64,000 nt of DNA. Origin: Nevskiales bacterium (GTDB lineage Bacteria > Pseudomonadota > Gammaproteobacteria > Steroidobacterales > GCA-2729495). Shown here in pieces: positions 8,420-17,961 of this stretch. A program made the position numbers and the translations under genes. The notes under the pieces are model-generated. The model ran no database searches. It saw only the letters and a list, made by a program, of their open reading frames with translations, and was not told the origin of the DNA. The DNA lies in NCBI GenBank assembly GCA_011526045.1, contig WYBE01000028.1, positions 82,150 through 146,149 on the forward strand, given 5' to 3'. Positions within the stretch are counted from its first letter, which is position 1, and every line of letters begins with the position of its first letter.

Positions 8420-9265
8420 TCACGATGGCGGGACGTTCGCGCGGCCCGCCGCCAGCAGCGCCTGCGCCGCGAGCGCGGGGTCCGCCGCGCGCATGAGCGT
8501 GGTGCCGACGAGAATTGCACGGTAGCCGAGGCGGGCGAGTTCCGCGGCCTGCTGCGGCGTCTCGATGCCACTCTCGGCCACCCAGGGCACGCCGTGCGGC
8601 AGGCGTGGCGAGAGCGCCGCGAAGCGGTTGAAGTCCACGGCGAGCGTGCGCAGGCTGCGGCAGTTCACCCCGAGCAACACCCGCCCGCGGCCGGCCGTGG
8701 TTGCCGCCGAGGTTTCGACCGCCGGCAGGCAGCGGTCGAGGTCCGCCCCGTCGAAGACTTCCACCAGCACGAACATGCCGAGGCCGAGCGCGCAGTCGAT
8801 CATCGCCTGCAGCTGCTTCGGGTCGAGCATGGCGGCAATCAGGAGCACGCCTGCGGCCCCCGCCTCGCGTGCTTCCAGGATCTGGTAGTTGCCGACGAGA
8901 AAGTCCTTGCGCATGACCGGCAGGCCCGGCAATGCCGTCGTTACCGCGCGCAGATGCGCGAGATCCCCGCCGAACTCCTCGGGCTCGGTCAGCACCGACA
9001 CCGCCACGGCGCCGCCCTGCGCGTAGCACCGCGCCTGCCCGGCAGGCGAGAGCGTCGCGCCCGCAAGCTCACCGACCGAGGGCGAGCGGCGTTTGACCTC
9101 GGCGATGAGGTGAAACGACGCCGCGGTAAAGCGCGGGGCATTCGGCGCCGGCAGGGCGGCGATCTGCCGCTGCAGGTCCTCCCCGCTGCGAACCGCAGCG
9201 GCCGCCTCGAGCCTGCGCCGGCTCGCCTGCGCCATGCGCACCAGGAAGTCGCCGCGGCCGGTCAT
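8420..9265 (-). CDS. trpC: TrpC, indole-3-glycerol phosphate synthase
   Basis: TrpC closes the indole ring of CdRP with loss of CO2. The 281-residue TIM-barrel protein has the signature FHLIAEVKRRSPSVG (catalytic Lys and Glu region), SVLTEPEEFGGDL, VMRKDFLVGNYQI, GVNCRSLRTL, the Ser-Gly loop VAESGIETP and the terminal phosphate loop AILVGTTLM. It is a stand-alone TrpC, not fused to TrpF as in E. coli. The ATG at 9265 overlaps the trpD stop by four bases (ATGA). That overlap, together with the [11 protein letters not shown] opening, decides the start. Confidence 0.96.
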   Translation of the reverse strand: MTGRGDFLVRMAQASRRRLEAAAAVRSGEDLQRQIAALPAPNAPRFTAASFHLIAEVKRRSPSVGELAGATLSPAGQARCYAQGGAVAVSVLTEPEEFGGDLAHLRAVTTALPGLPVMRKDFLVGNYQILEAREAGAAGVLLIAAMLDPKQLQAMIDCALGLGMFVLVEVFDGADLDRCLPAVETSAATTAGRGRVLLGVNCRSLRTLAVDFNRFAALSPRLPHGVPWVAESGIETPQQAAELARLGYRAILVGTTLMRAADPALAAQALLAAGRANVPPS

Positions 9266-10289
9266 GGGCGCCCCCGGGCAAATGCGCGAAGCCGCGCCAG
9301 GAATGTGCCGGCAGCGCCCGAGTCGATGACCCGGGCCGCGGCCTCGATGCCACGGCGCAGGCCGCGCGTTCTGCCGGTGAGGTCGAGCACAAGGCCCGCG
9401 CCAAGCAGCAGCGCGTCGCGATGCGCGCCGCGGTCGGCGCCGGTGAGCACCATCTCGAGCGCACGCGCGTTGGTGGCAACGTCGCCGCCGGCGAGCGCCG
9501 CGGGGCTGCAGGCCGACAGCCCGTAGTGCAGCGGATTGCGCCGCGCGCGGCGCACCGTGCCCGGCCGCACATCGAAGACGGTGAAGGGGCCGACCGGCGT
9601 GGCTTCGTCCCAACCGGGCTCGCCGTGCACGACGAAGGCGCGCACGATCGGCAGCCCGGAGAGCGCCTCGGCCATCAAGCGGGCCGTGGGCAGATCGAAG
9701 GCACCGATGCAGCTGAACGGCGGTGCCGCCGGATTGGTCAGCGGCCCGAGCACGTTGAACACGGTACGCGCCCCGAGCGCGCGGCGCACCGGGGCGATTG
9801 CCTTCATCGCCGGATGAAATGTCGGCGCGAACAGGAACGTGAAGCCGCATTCACGCAGGCACTCGATTGCATGGCTGGCGTCCCGCGCGAGCGGCACACC
9901 GAGCGCCTCCAGCACGTCGGCACTGCCCGAGCGCGAGGAAACGGAGCGGTTGCCGTGCTTGACCACGGGTACGCCACAGGCCGCCGCGAGCAGCGCCGAT
10001 CCGGTGGAAATATTGAAGCTGCCGGAACTGTCGCCACCGGTGCCCACGACGTCGGCGGCCGGCAGATCACCCGGCAGCTCCACCCGGAAGGCCAGGTCGC
10101 GCATGGCGCTCGCAAAACCGCGCAGCTCCTCGGCGGTCTCGCCCTTGCTGCGCAAGGCGGCCAGCACCGCACCAGCAAGCGCCGGTGGCAGCGACTCATC
10201 GGCCAGCGCACGCATCAGCGCCGCAGATTCCGCCTGCGACAGGTTCTCCCGGCGGAGCAGGCGCGCGAGCGCCGCCTGGACCGCATTGC

Positions 10290-10293
<4 letters not shown>
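9262..10293 (-). CDS. trpD: TrpD, anthranilate phosphoribosyltransferase
   Basis: TrpD joins PRPP to anthranilate. The 343-residue protein contains the PRPP-binding motif [17 protein letters not shown] (GTGGD at 84-88), [23 protein letters not shown], the helix [12 protein letters not shown] and [11 protein letters not shown], all hallmarks of the family. It is a separate protein from TrpG, unlike the enteric fusion. Both ends overlap neighbours by four bases (trpG upstream, trpC downstream), a tightly coupled translation unit. Confidence 0.97.
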
Positions 10294-10864
<571 letters not shown>

Positions 10865-10868
<4 letters not shown>

Positions 10869-12256
10869 AGCCCGTCCTCCGCCATGGCGAGCGCGCGGCG
10901 CAGGATTGCGCTCTTGGCCAGCACTTCCTCGTACTCGGCCTGCGGCACGCTGTCGGCGACGATGCCCGCACCGGCCTGGTAGCTGTAGGTGCCGTCGCGG
11001 AACACCAGCGTGCGGATGGTGATCGCCTGGTCCATGTCGCCGTTGTTGCCGAAGTAGCCGACCGTCCCTGCGTACAGGCCGCGACGCACCGGCTCGATGG
11101 TGTCGATCAACTCCATCGCGCGCACCTTCGGTGCGCCAACCAGGGTGCCGGCAGGGAACGCGGCGGCGAACAGATCGAGTGCGTCGCGGCCCGGCGCAAG
11201 CTGCCCCTGCACGCCGCTCACGATGTGCATGACGTGGCTGTAGCGCTCGATCGCCTTGTACGGGTCCACGTGCACCGAGCCGGCCTGCGCGACGCGGCCG
11301 AGGTCGTTGCGCGCCAGGTCGACCAGCATCACGTGCTCCGCGTTTTCCTTCTGGTCGGCCCTGAGACTCGCTTCCAGCGCGAGGTCCTGCGCGGCGTCGG
11401 CGCCCCGCGGACGGGTGCCTGCGATCGGCCGCAGCGACGCCCGGCCGGAGCGCAGGCGCACCAGCGCTTCCGGCGAGGAGCCGGCCACCTGCACGTCCCC
11501 GAGATCGAGGTAGAACATGTAAGGCGATGGATTCAGCAGGCGCAGTGCGCGGTAGGTCTCGAACGGCGAGAGCGAATGCTCGCCCGCGAAACGCACCGAG
11601 AGCACCAGCTGGTAGACCTCGCCGAGCGTGATGTAGCGCTTGGCATTCTCCACCGCGGCGCAGAACTCCTCCTGCGAAAAGCTTGGCACCGCCGGCCCGT
11701 GACGGGACGCGCCATTGCCGGGCGGCACCGCGCCGCGCAACAGGCGCAGTACTTCGCGGCGCAGCGCCTGCCGCTCCCGCTCATCGCCCGCGTGCAGCAA
11801 CGCGATGCGACGCGTGAGATGGTCGAAAACGAGCATGGAGCCGGCTGCCAGGTACACCGCATCCGGCACCGCGGGCACGGCGGCGCCACGCGGCGGCTGC
11901 GGCAGCCGCTCGAAGTTGCGTACCACATCGTAGCCGGCGACACCGACCAGCCCACCCGCAAACGGCAGGCCGGGAATCTCCGGGCGCAGGCGCGGCGTGG
12001 CAGCCAGCGTCTCGCGAACGGCCGCGAGCAATCCGGCGCGCCCGGGCGGATGCGCACGACGAACACCGCCGACCTGCAGGCCTGATGCATCGAGGCGCAG
12101 TTGCGTCGCCTCACCGAAGCCGAGAAACGAATAGCGCGCGAGCTGCAGGCCGCCCTCCACGCTTTCCAGCAGGTAGCGCGGACCGAGCGGGCGCAGCTTC
12201 AGGAACGTGGACACCGGCGTGTCCAGATCCGCAGCTATATCGAATGGTCCTTGCAT
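10865..12256 (-). CDS. trpE: TrpE, anthranilate synthase component I
   Basis: TrpE makes anthranilate from chorismate using ammonia from TrpG. The start is the ATG at 12256, because AGGAG lies five bases upstream and the product then opens [12 protein letters not shown]; a longer frame to 12304 has no such site. The 463-residue protein carries the LLES tryptophan-feedback motif (29-32), the catalytic-domain landmarks [27 protein letters not shown] and [19 protein letters not shown], and [11 protein letters not shown] near the end. Expression should be controlled by the attenuator at 12394-12520, and the enzyme by tryptophan binding at LLES. Confidence 0.97.
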
Positions 12257-12393
12257 GTTCTCCTGGTCGCTCGAAACCGGTCCTCTTCCGACCCGCCATG
12301 GCAATGCTGCGCACCGGATCGGGTACGTGATCTATCGGCTGCCGGCGGTAGGCTGGCATGTACCACCCTCGAGCTCCGCGTCAGCGACGGGCC

Positions 12394-12427
12394 AAAAAAA
12401 ACCCACCTCCGCTGCCGCGGAGATGGG
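12394..12427 (-). terminator. trp attenuator terminator hairpin
   Basis: Read on the minus strand, CCCATCTCCGC, loop GGCA and GCGGAGGTGGG form an 11-bp stem with one G-U pair, followed by eight T. This is a classic intrinsic terminator and lies between the leader peptide gene and trpE. An alternative partner for the 5' arm exists inside the leader peptide gene at 12466-12475 (minus strand GCGGAGTGGG), giving a near-perfect antiterminator with one bulged base. Confidence 0.92.
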
Positions 12428-12454
12428 TCATCGGCCGTACGAACCTCGCGTGCG

Positions 12455-12520
12455 CTAGCCGGCAACCCACTCCGCGAAGAGGGTCCGCCACCAGCGCTCG
12501 TTGGCAACCACGGCCTGCAT
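12455..12520 (-). CDS. trpL: TrpL, trp operon leader peptide
   Basis: This is a 21-codon ORF with tandem Trp codons (+ strand 12488-12493) and a third Trp codon at 12467-12469, inside NERWWRTLFAEW. It lies 198 bases before trpE and just before the terminator hairpin. When charged tRNA-Trp is scarce, ribosomes should stall at the Trp pair and let the 12466-12475 segment pair with the 5' arm of the terminator, so that trpE is read. The candidate -10 box ends seven bases before the ATG and there is no Shine-Dalgarno sequence, so the transcript probably begins at or next to the ATG (leaderless). Confidence 0.9.
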   Translation of the reverse strand: MQAVVANERWWRTLFAEWVAG

Positions 12521-12527
12521 GGGCGGC

Positions 12528-12556
12528 AGTATCCCCAGCGCTCCCGGTGAGGTCAA
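12528..12556 (-). promoter_or_regulatory. trp operon promoter (-35/-10)
   Basis: On the minus strand, TTGACC and GATACT are separated by exactly 17 bases, a good sigma-70 match. The -35 box starts 15 bases after the stop of the upstream transporter gene. The -10 box ends seven bases before the trpL ATG. I see no obvious TrpR palindrome, though this was judged by eye. Confidence 0.7.
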
Positions 12557-12570
12557 GCGCCGCGCTGCGC

Positions 12571-14379
12571 TCACAACCCGTAATACGCCGGGAGAATCAG
12601 CGAAAACGCCAGCCACATGAGGATGGTGAGAGGCAGGCCGAAGCGGACGAAATCGCTGAACTTGTAGCCTCCCGCGGTCATGATCATGACGTTGGTGGGG
12701 TGGCCGATCGGGGTCACGAAGGTCAGGTTGACCGCGAAGATCACCCCCACGATGAACGGCTCGGGAGGCACACCCAGTTGCCGCGCGATGCCGATGGCAA
12801 TCGGCACACCTAGCGCTGCCGCGGGCTTGGCGGACACCATCTGGGTGAGCGCGGCGATGATCGCCATCAGCACGGAAAGCACCGCTGCCGGCGAGAGGCC
12901 GCTGGTCACCACCGTCACCAGCCTGGCGATGTACTCGGCGGCACCCGTGTCGAGCATGGCCGAACCGAGCGCGAGGCTCGCCACCATGATCATGATTACG
13001 CCCGGATCGAGCGCCTCGCCGACGTGGCGCCAGCGCATCGACCGCGTGGCCAGCAACAGCGTGACGCCGAGCAATCCGGCAATCGACAAGGGCAGCACAT
13101 CGAATGCCCCCATGAACACCACCATGGCCATGATGGCGAGCGCCCACGGCGCCCGCGCCGTGTGGGGCAGATCGACCGTGCCGTCGAGGACCGGCATCGA
13201 GCCGCTGACGCGCAGCCTGGCGATCGCCTGACGCGTGCCCTGCACCAGCAGCACGTCCCCGGCACGCAGGCGGAAGTCGTCCAGCGACGTGGTGCGCACC
13301 GCGCGACTGCGATGCACCGCGAGCAGCAGCAGCCCGAAGCCCTCGAGCAGTTCGCTGGGGTTGAGCACGCGCTGATACAACTGCGACCCGCGGGTGATCA
13401 CCACCTCGGCCAGTTGCTGCCCATCCGTGCCGAGCGGGTACTTGTCGCTCACCGGATGCTCGATGTCCTCTGGCCTGAACAGGGTGACGCCGAGCAGTTG
13501 CTCGAACTCCTTCAGCCGATCCGAGGTATCGCGCACCAGCAGCCGATCCCCCGCGCGAATGCGCACCAGCGGCAGCCTGGCCACCGTGAGGCCCTCGCCA
13601 CGCAGGATCTGGTCGATACGCATCCGGTTCTGTGTCAGCGCCAGTACCTCGGCGATGGTCTTCCCCGCGGCGGGACTGCGTTCGCTCACGTGCAGCGCTG
13701 CGTTGAACACCCGTGGCGAAATGTCCTGCAGCGGCGGCTTGCGCTCCGGCAACAGCACCGAACCGAAGAGCCAGAGATAGGTAACGCCCACCATGGCGCC
13801 GAGCAGGCCCGGCACCGCGAAATCGAATATGCCGAACTCCCCTACGCCGAGCTGCGCGGCAATACCCACCGCCAACAGGTTCGTCGAGGTACCGATGGTG
13901 GTCCACATGCCCAGCGTGTTGGCGAAATTCATCGGCATGAGCACGTGCGATACAGGGGTGCCGACCTTCATGCAGCAGGCAACCATGATCGGCATCATGA
14001 CCGCGATCATCGGCAGGTTGTTGATGAAGGCGCTGCTCAGGGCGCAGGTCACCAGCGTTGCGGCGAGCGCCAGGCGGGGACGGGCGAGCCAGTAGCGTGT
14101 CAGCAGAAACGCCAATGGCTGGAGGGCACCGGTGATCTCGAGCGCCTGGCCGAGGATGAGGAGCACGCCGACGATGACCAGTGCGTCATTGCCGAAATGG
14201 TAGAGGAACCGTTGCGGGTCGACGCCCGGATAGGGAAAAAACTGGAAAAACCCCACCAGGAAGATGAGCACGCCGAGGCTGGTGGCCTCCATCGGAATCT
14301 TGTCCCGCGTGAAGAGAAAGAGCGCGACCAGCATGACCAGCAGGGTGACCGTCGCGTGCAGTCCGGGGAAAGGAGGCAC
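12571..14379 (-). CDS. SLC13/DASS family permease with TrkA-C domains (copy 1)
   Basis: This 602-residue inner-membrane protein belongs to the divalent anion:sodium symporter superfamily. About five N-terminal hydrophobic helices come first (FINNLPMIAVMMP in a re-entrant region), then two soluble TrkA-C/RCK-C-like domains around residues 215-400, each with an AGDxLLVQ-type strand, then a second membrane block ending in NLTFVTPIGHPTNVMIM, the conserved Asn-Pro/Thr substrate-site region. Relatives carry sulfate, dicarboxylates or other anions, and the substrate cannot be told here. It lies 15 bases after a close paralogue, so the pair is probably co-transcribed. Its stop is next to the trp promoter. 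Confidence 0.88.
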   Translation of the reverse strand: MPPFPGLHATVTLLVMLVALFLFTRDKIPMEATSLGVLIFLVGFFQFFPYPGVDPQRFLYHFGNDALVIVGVLLILGQALEITGALQPLAFLLTRYWLARPRLALAATLVTCALSSAFINNLPMIAVMMPIMVACCMKVGTPVSHVLMPMNFANTLGMWTTIGTSTNLLAVGIAAQLGVGEFGIFDFAVPGLLGAMVGVTYLWLFGSVLLPERKPPLQDISPRVFNAALHVSERSPAAGKTIAEVLALTQNRMRIDQILRGEGLTVARLPLVRIRAGDRLLVRDTSDRLKEFEQLLGVTLFRPEDIEHPVSDKYPLGTDGQQLAEVVITRGSQLYQRVLNPSELLEGFGLLLLAVHRSRAVRTTSLDDFRLRAGDVLLVQGTRQAIARLRVSGSMPVLDGTVDLPHTARAPWALAIMAMVVFMGAFDVLPLSIAGLLGVTLLLATRSMRWRHVGEALDPGVIMIMVASLALGSAMLDTGAAEYIARLVTVVTSGLSPAAVLSVLMAIIAALTQMVSAKPAAALGVPIAIGIARQLGVPPEPFIVGVIFAVNLTFVTPIGHPTNVMIMTAGGYKFSDFVRFGLPLTILMWLAFSLILPAYYGL

Positions 14380-14394
14380 AGCGATACCCTTGCG

Positions 14395-16221
14395 CTATTG
14401 CAATCCGTAGAGGACGCTCAGCGCGAAGGTCAGCGCAACCAGCATGATCGCTGTGAGCGGAATACCGATGCGCAGGTAGTCAGCGCCCGTATAACCGCCG
14501 GCCTTCATGATCATCAGATTGGTCTGATAGCCGAACGGCGTGGCGAAAGCCATGTTGGCACCGAAGATGATGGCCATGACGAACGCTTCCTCCGGCGCGC
14601 CCAGTTGCCGGGCGATGTAGATTCCGGTCGGGACGCAGATCACGGCCGCAGCATTGTTGGTGACGAAGTTGGTCAGCACCGTGACCCCGAGCATGACGAC
14701 GCCGAGCACAGCATACAGGGGCATCTGCGGCATGATCGCGACAAAGGCCCTGGCGACGAACTCCGCGGCCCCGGTCTTGTCGAGCGCAGTCGCCAGGCAG
14801 AGCGTCGACACCATCACCATCAGGAGACTTGCGCTCAACACCTGGGAGATGTGCCGCCACTGCAGGCAGCGCGTGGCGAGCATCGCCGCAACGCCGAGCA
14901 ATGCGCTGACGGAGATGGGCACCAGGCCAAGGGCGTTCGCGGTCATCACGGCGATCGCGATTGCCAGCGCGAGCGGCGCGCGGTCCGTCCGCGGCAGATC
15001 CACTGCGCCATCCAGCACCAGCATCGAGCCGGTGCCTTTCAGGTGGCCGATCGCCTCGGCCGTGCCCTGCACGAGAATCACGTCCCCGGCACGAAGCCGC
15101 TCGGCATGGGCCTCGTGCGCGCCGGGCCCGATCGAGCTGCCGCGATGAACCGCGAGCGGCAGCAACTGGTACCGGTAGACGAAATCCGCCATGTCGAGCG
15201 GCCGCTGGTAGAGCGGCGATCCTCTCGTGATGACGACCTCCGCCAGGCGCTGCCCGGCGGCGTCGAGCGGAAAGCGCTCGCTCACCGGATGCTGCAGATC
15301 GCTCGCGTTGTAGAGCGTTGCACCGAGCAGGCTCTCGTACTCCTTGAGATTTCCCGCCGAGTCGCTCACGAAGAGGCGGTCACCCGCCACCAGGACGGTG
15401 TCCGGGAGGCTGGCAACCGTCAGGTCGTCGCCCCGCTGAATGCGCTCGACATGCATTCGATTCTGGGTACGCACCAGCACTTCAGCCAGCGCACGTCCCT
15501 GGGCGTAGCTGCCCTCGTTGACGTACAGCACGGCACTGAACCGTCGCTGGGCCTCCTCGTCACTGGCCGGCCGGGACTCAGGCAGAAGAAAGCGGGCGGC
15601 GATCCATACGAAGAGCAGCCCCAGGCCACCCGCAAACAGCACCGGGGGCGCCAGGTCGAAGAGCGCGAGCGGCTCGAGGCCGAGGTCTTCGGCCACACCG
15701 AGGCCGAGCAGGTTGGTCGACGAGCCGACCGTGGTCGCCATTCCGCCGATGAGCACGGCGTAATTGAACGGCAGCAGGACCCGTGATGGCGCCGCGCCGG
15801 CGCGCAGGGAGACGGCGAGGATCACGGGAAGCAGGATCGTCATCAGCGGCGTATCGTTGATGAAGGCGCTGGAGAAAGCCGTCAACACCAGCGTCAGCGG
15901 CAATGCGAGCCGCGGGATGTGTTGCCAGGACCTGGCGAGGCCGGTCGTCAGGGGCTGCAGCGCCCCGGTGGTCTCGAGGCCCTTGACCAGCAGCAGCAGC
16001 GTGCAGACGGTGACGAGCGCCTCATGGCCGAACCTGGCGAAGAAATCCGTTGGCTCGAGCCCGGGGTACGGAAACACGTAGGAACCGAGCGTCAGCGTCA
16101 GCAATATCGCAAGGCCAACCGAGGGCGCCCGGAACCTGTCGCTCGCGAACAGGTACAGGCTTGCGGCCACGAGCGCGATCGTTGCCACGGCGTGCATGCT
16201 CGGCAGGTCTGACAATGCCAA
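14395..16221 (-). CDS. SLC13/DASS family permease with TrkA-C domains (copy 2)
   Basis: This 608-residue paralogue of the next gene has the same layout: N-terminal helices with FINDTPLMTILLPVIL, two TrkA-C-like regulatory domains in the middle (AGDRLFVSDSAGNLKEYESLLGA and AGDVILVQGTAEAIGHLKG), and a C-terminal helix block with FVTNNAAAVICVP and ATPFGYQTNLMIMKAGGY. The paired Asn-Thr loops in both halves are those of anion symporters. The tandem arrangement suggests duplication or an obligate pair. Substrate unknown. The upstream gene on the same strand is the RNR-like protein, 166 bases away. Confidence 0.88.
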   Translation of the reverse strand: MALSDLPSMHAVATIALVAASLYLFASDRFRAPSVGLAILLTLTLGSYVFPYPGLEPTDFFARFGHEALVTVCTLLLLVKGLETTGALQPLTTGLARSWQHIPRLALPLTLVLTAFSSAFINDTPLMTILLPVILAVSLRAGAAPSRVLLPFNYAVLIGGMATTVGSSTNLLGLGVAEDLGLEPLALFDLAPPVLFAGGLGLLFVWIAARFLLPESRPASDEEAQRRFSAVLYVNEGSYAQGRALAEVLVRTQNRMHVERIQRGDDLTVASLPDTVLVAGDRLFVSDSAGNLKEYESLLGATLYNASDLQHPVSERFPLDAAGQRLAEVVITRGSPLYQRPLDMADFVYRYQLLPLAVHRGSSIGPGAHEAHAERLRAGDVILVQGTAEAIGHLKGTGSMLVLDGAVDLPRTDRAPLALAIAIAVMTANALGLVPISVSALLGVAAMLATRCLQWRHISQVLSASLLMVMVSTLCLATALDKTGAAEFVARAFVAIMPQMPLYAVLGVVMLGVTVLTNFVTNNAAAVICVPTGIYIARQLGAPEEAFVMAIIFGANMAFATPFGYQTNLMIMKAGGYTGADYLRIGIPLTAIMLVALTFALSVLYGLQ

Positions 16222-16387
16222 CTCCGGGATCGGTCACAGGCCGCTGTACTTCGGTCACGCCAGCATGCGAGCAGCGCCTGCAGCGGCTGACTCGAGCCGC
16301 ATAGATTGCACGCTGCGGGAAAGCCCGACAATCACCAGGCCACGATATGCCCATTCCGCGAGGGAATTTCCTGCACCGTCGGCCGGA

Positions 16388-17827
16388 TCAGGCGCGGTTG
16401 CGGGCGATGGCCCAGGTCGTGCGCAGCAGGCGGCGAAACGCATCGAGCGGCAGGGCTCGCGCGACGCCATCGCCGCGCATGGCGATCGTGTCGGCGGCCT
16501 GCACCACGGGCAGCAGGTGCAGGTAATCGGGCAGCGGGCGGCGCGGGGCGCGCTCGGGAAAGACACTGTAGGGCGAGAGCACCAGCAGGTGACGGTGGCG
16601 CAGCCCGGCTTGGCGCAGCAGCCGTCGTGCACGTTCGTCGCCGAGGCTCACGGCGAGCGAATGCGCCAGGTCGCGCAGCTCCAGGCCGGGAAATGGCCCA
16701 CGCTCGCGTGCCAGCGCGTTTGACTCGCGCACCATCAACCGGCGCACCAGCGCGAGCCAGCGCGCGGCGAGCTTGACGGAGCGGAACGCAGCGGGATCGA
16801 GTTCCCAGCGATCGATGAGGTCGCCGATGCCGGTCACGTGTACCGCCAGACGCCGGTTCACCAGTGCATCCTGCGCGAGCTCCGGGGATGGCCAGTCGAG
16901 CTGCTCGACCAGGTTGTCGGCCAGGCGCAGGCTGGCTCGCAACAGGCGCCGAAGCTCGTGCAGGCCAGCGCGCACCGAGCCGAGGTCGAGGAGATCGAGG
17001 CGGAGCCGCAGCGCCAGCCAGGCGGTTTCCGCGCGCACCTCGAACTGGCTGAGCGGCAGCACCGCATCGCCACGTTCCCCCCAGGCGAGCGTGCAGGCTG
17101 GCCGGGTCGTGTGCTCGAGCACGAGGCGCACGCCCGGTTCCCGGTGCGCGACCGCGGTGATCGCCTGCCACAGCCGCAGGCTGTCGCACGGACCGCCGGC
17201 GGGCGGATGCGCCCTGACGCTGCCGAGCGCCAGCATCACCCGGTCGGGGATACGCACGATCACCGGTGGTCGGCCGAGCGTCGTGCACTCGCGTAATCCC
17301 AGCAACGCGCCGAGACCCGGGTGGTCGGCGGTGAGCGACAGCACGAGACCCGCCGCTGTGACACCGTAGCGCGACAACGACTGCGGCAGCGCCTCCCGCA
17401 AGCCGGCGGCCACCAGCCGCATCTGTTCACGGCGCAGATCGGCGGCAGCTTCACCACGCGCGAGCGCGGACACGTCGAGCGCCACCCGGGAGCCCGCGGC
17501 AAGGTGCGCGGCGAGCCGCCGCGCGACGACCGCCATGCTCCGCTGCCGCAACCAGTCGGCATCGCCCGACACCAGCGGAAAACGCGTCGCGTGCTCACCC
17601 GCCATGGCGCGCAGCGTGAGTGGCTGAGCGTCCGCCGGCGCGACCGCGGCCACTGCCGGATGCGCCAGCAGCCAGGCGAACTCGGCACGCCAGAAGCGCG
17701 TGTTCGCCTCGACGCCGGCACCGAATTCGAGCAGCTCCGTGTCCACGCCCGCACCGGCGAGGGAACGTCCGCGCGCGCACTGCCTGTCCACCGCCGGCGA
17801 CCCTCCGCAGCCAGCCAGGCGCCGCAC
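16388..17827 (-). CDS. Ribonucleotide-reductase-like protein lacking catalytic motifs
   Basis: The 479-residue sequence reads like the barrel of a class I/II ribonucleotide reductase large subunit. Landmarks occur in the right order: AAGLVLSLTADHPGL (158-172; compare the RNR GANMAVL..DHPDI), a Leu-Trp helix followed by REPGVRLV (219-235; GEPGVFF), LADNLVEQL..NRRLAVHVTGIGDLID (302-339; FLDNVID..NRRIGLGVMGFADLL), RERGPFPGL (374-382; EERGPFP) and RHRHLLVLSPYSVFP (410-424; RNATLTTIAPTGTIS). The active-site N-P-C-x-E, the radical-pair cysteines and PTGTIS are absent, so ribonucleotide reduction is not expected. It is divergent from ppc. The start is uncertain: the first ATG is used, but a start further in is possible. 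Role unknown. Confidence 0.6.
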   Translation of the reverse strand: MRRLAGCGGSPAVDRQCARGRSLAGAGVDTELLEFGAGVEANTRFWRAEFAWLLAHPAVAAVAPADAQPLTLRAMAGEHATRFPLVSGDADWLRQRSMAVVARRLAAHLAAGSRVALDVSALARGEAAADLRREQMRLVAAGLREALPQSLSRYGVTAAGLVLSLTADHPGLGALLGLRECTTLGRPPVIVRIPDRVMLALGSVRAHPPAGGPCDSLRLWQAITAVAHREPGVRLVLEHTTRPACTLAWGERGDAVLPLSQFEVRAETAWLALRLRLDLLDLGSVRAGLHELRRLLRASLRLADNLVEQLDWPSPELAQDALVNRRLAVHVTGIGDLIDRWELDPAAFRSVKLAARWLALVRRLMVRESNALARERGPFPGLELRDLAHSLAVSLGDERARRLLRQAGLRHRHLLVLSPYSVFPERAPRRPLPDYLHLLPVVQAADTIAMRGDGVARALPLDAFRRLLRTTWAIARNRA

Positions 17828-17895
17828 AGTGCCAGATCGGGGTGGCGCGGTCCGCCGCCGAAACGGCCCGTTTCGTGCCGATTCACAGGCGCGGG

Positions 17896-17904
17896 TGCTA
17901 AGAT
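17896..17904 (+). promoter_or_regulatory. Candidate extended -10 for ppc
   Basis: TGC followed by TAAGAT fits an extended -10 box 58 bases before the ppc ATG, inside the 134-base divergent gap with the RNR-like gene. No convincing -35 is visible, so this is tentative. Confidence 0.35.
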
Positions 17905-17961
17905 CGGCGCCCGGTCCGCCACCCGCCTCGCCCGGGGCTTCGCCCGATCCCGTCGCGCCGC

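Noticed and set aside
12257..12304. Longer trpE start at 12304
   Set aside because: The extension (MPWRVGRGPVSSDQEN) is unlike TrpE, whereas AGGAG stands five bases before the ATG at 12256.
13024..15786. A 920-codon open frame antisense to the two transporter genes
   Set aside because: It is rich in Arg, His, Gln and Gly, has no domain pattern, and lies opposite two clear membrane-protein genes. High GC keeps antisense frames open. The same holds for 812-2347, 29872-31506, 32663-34405 and similar long shadows.
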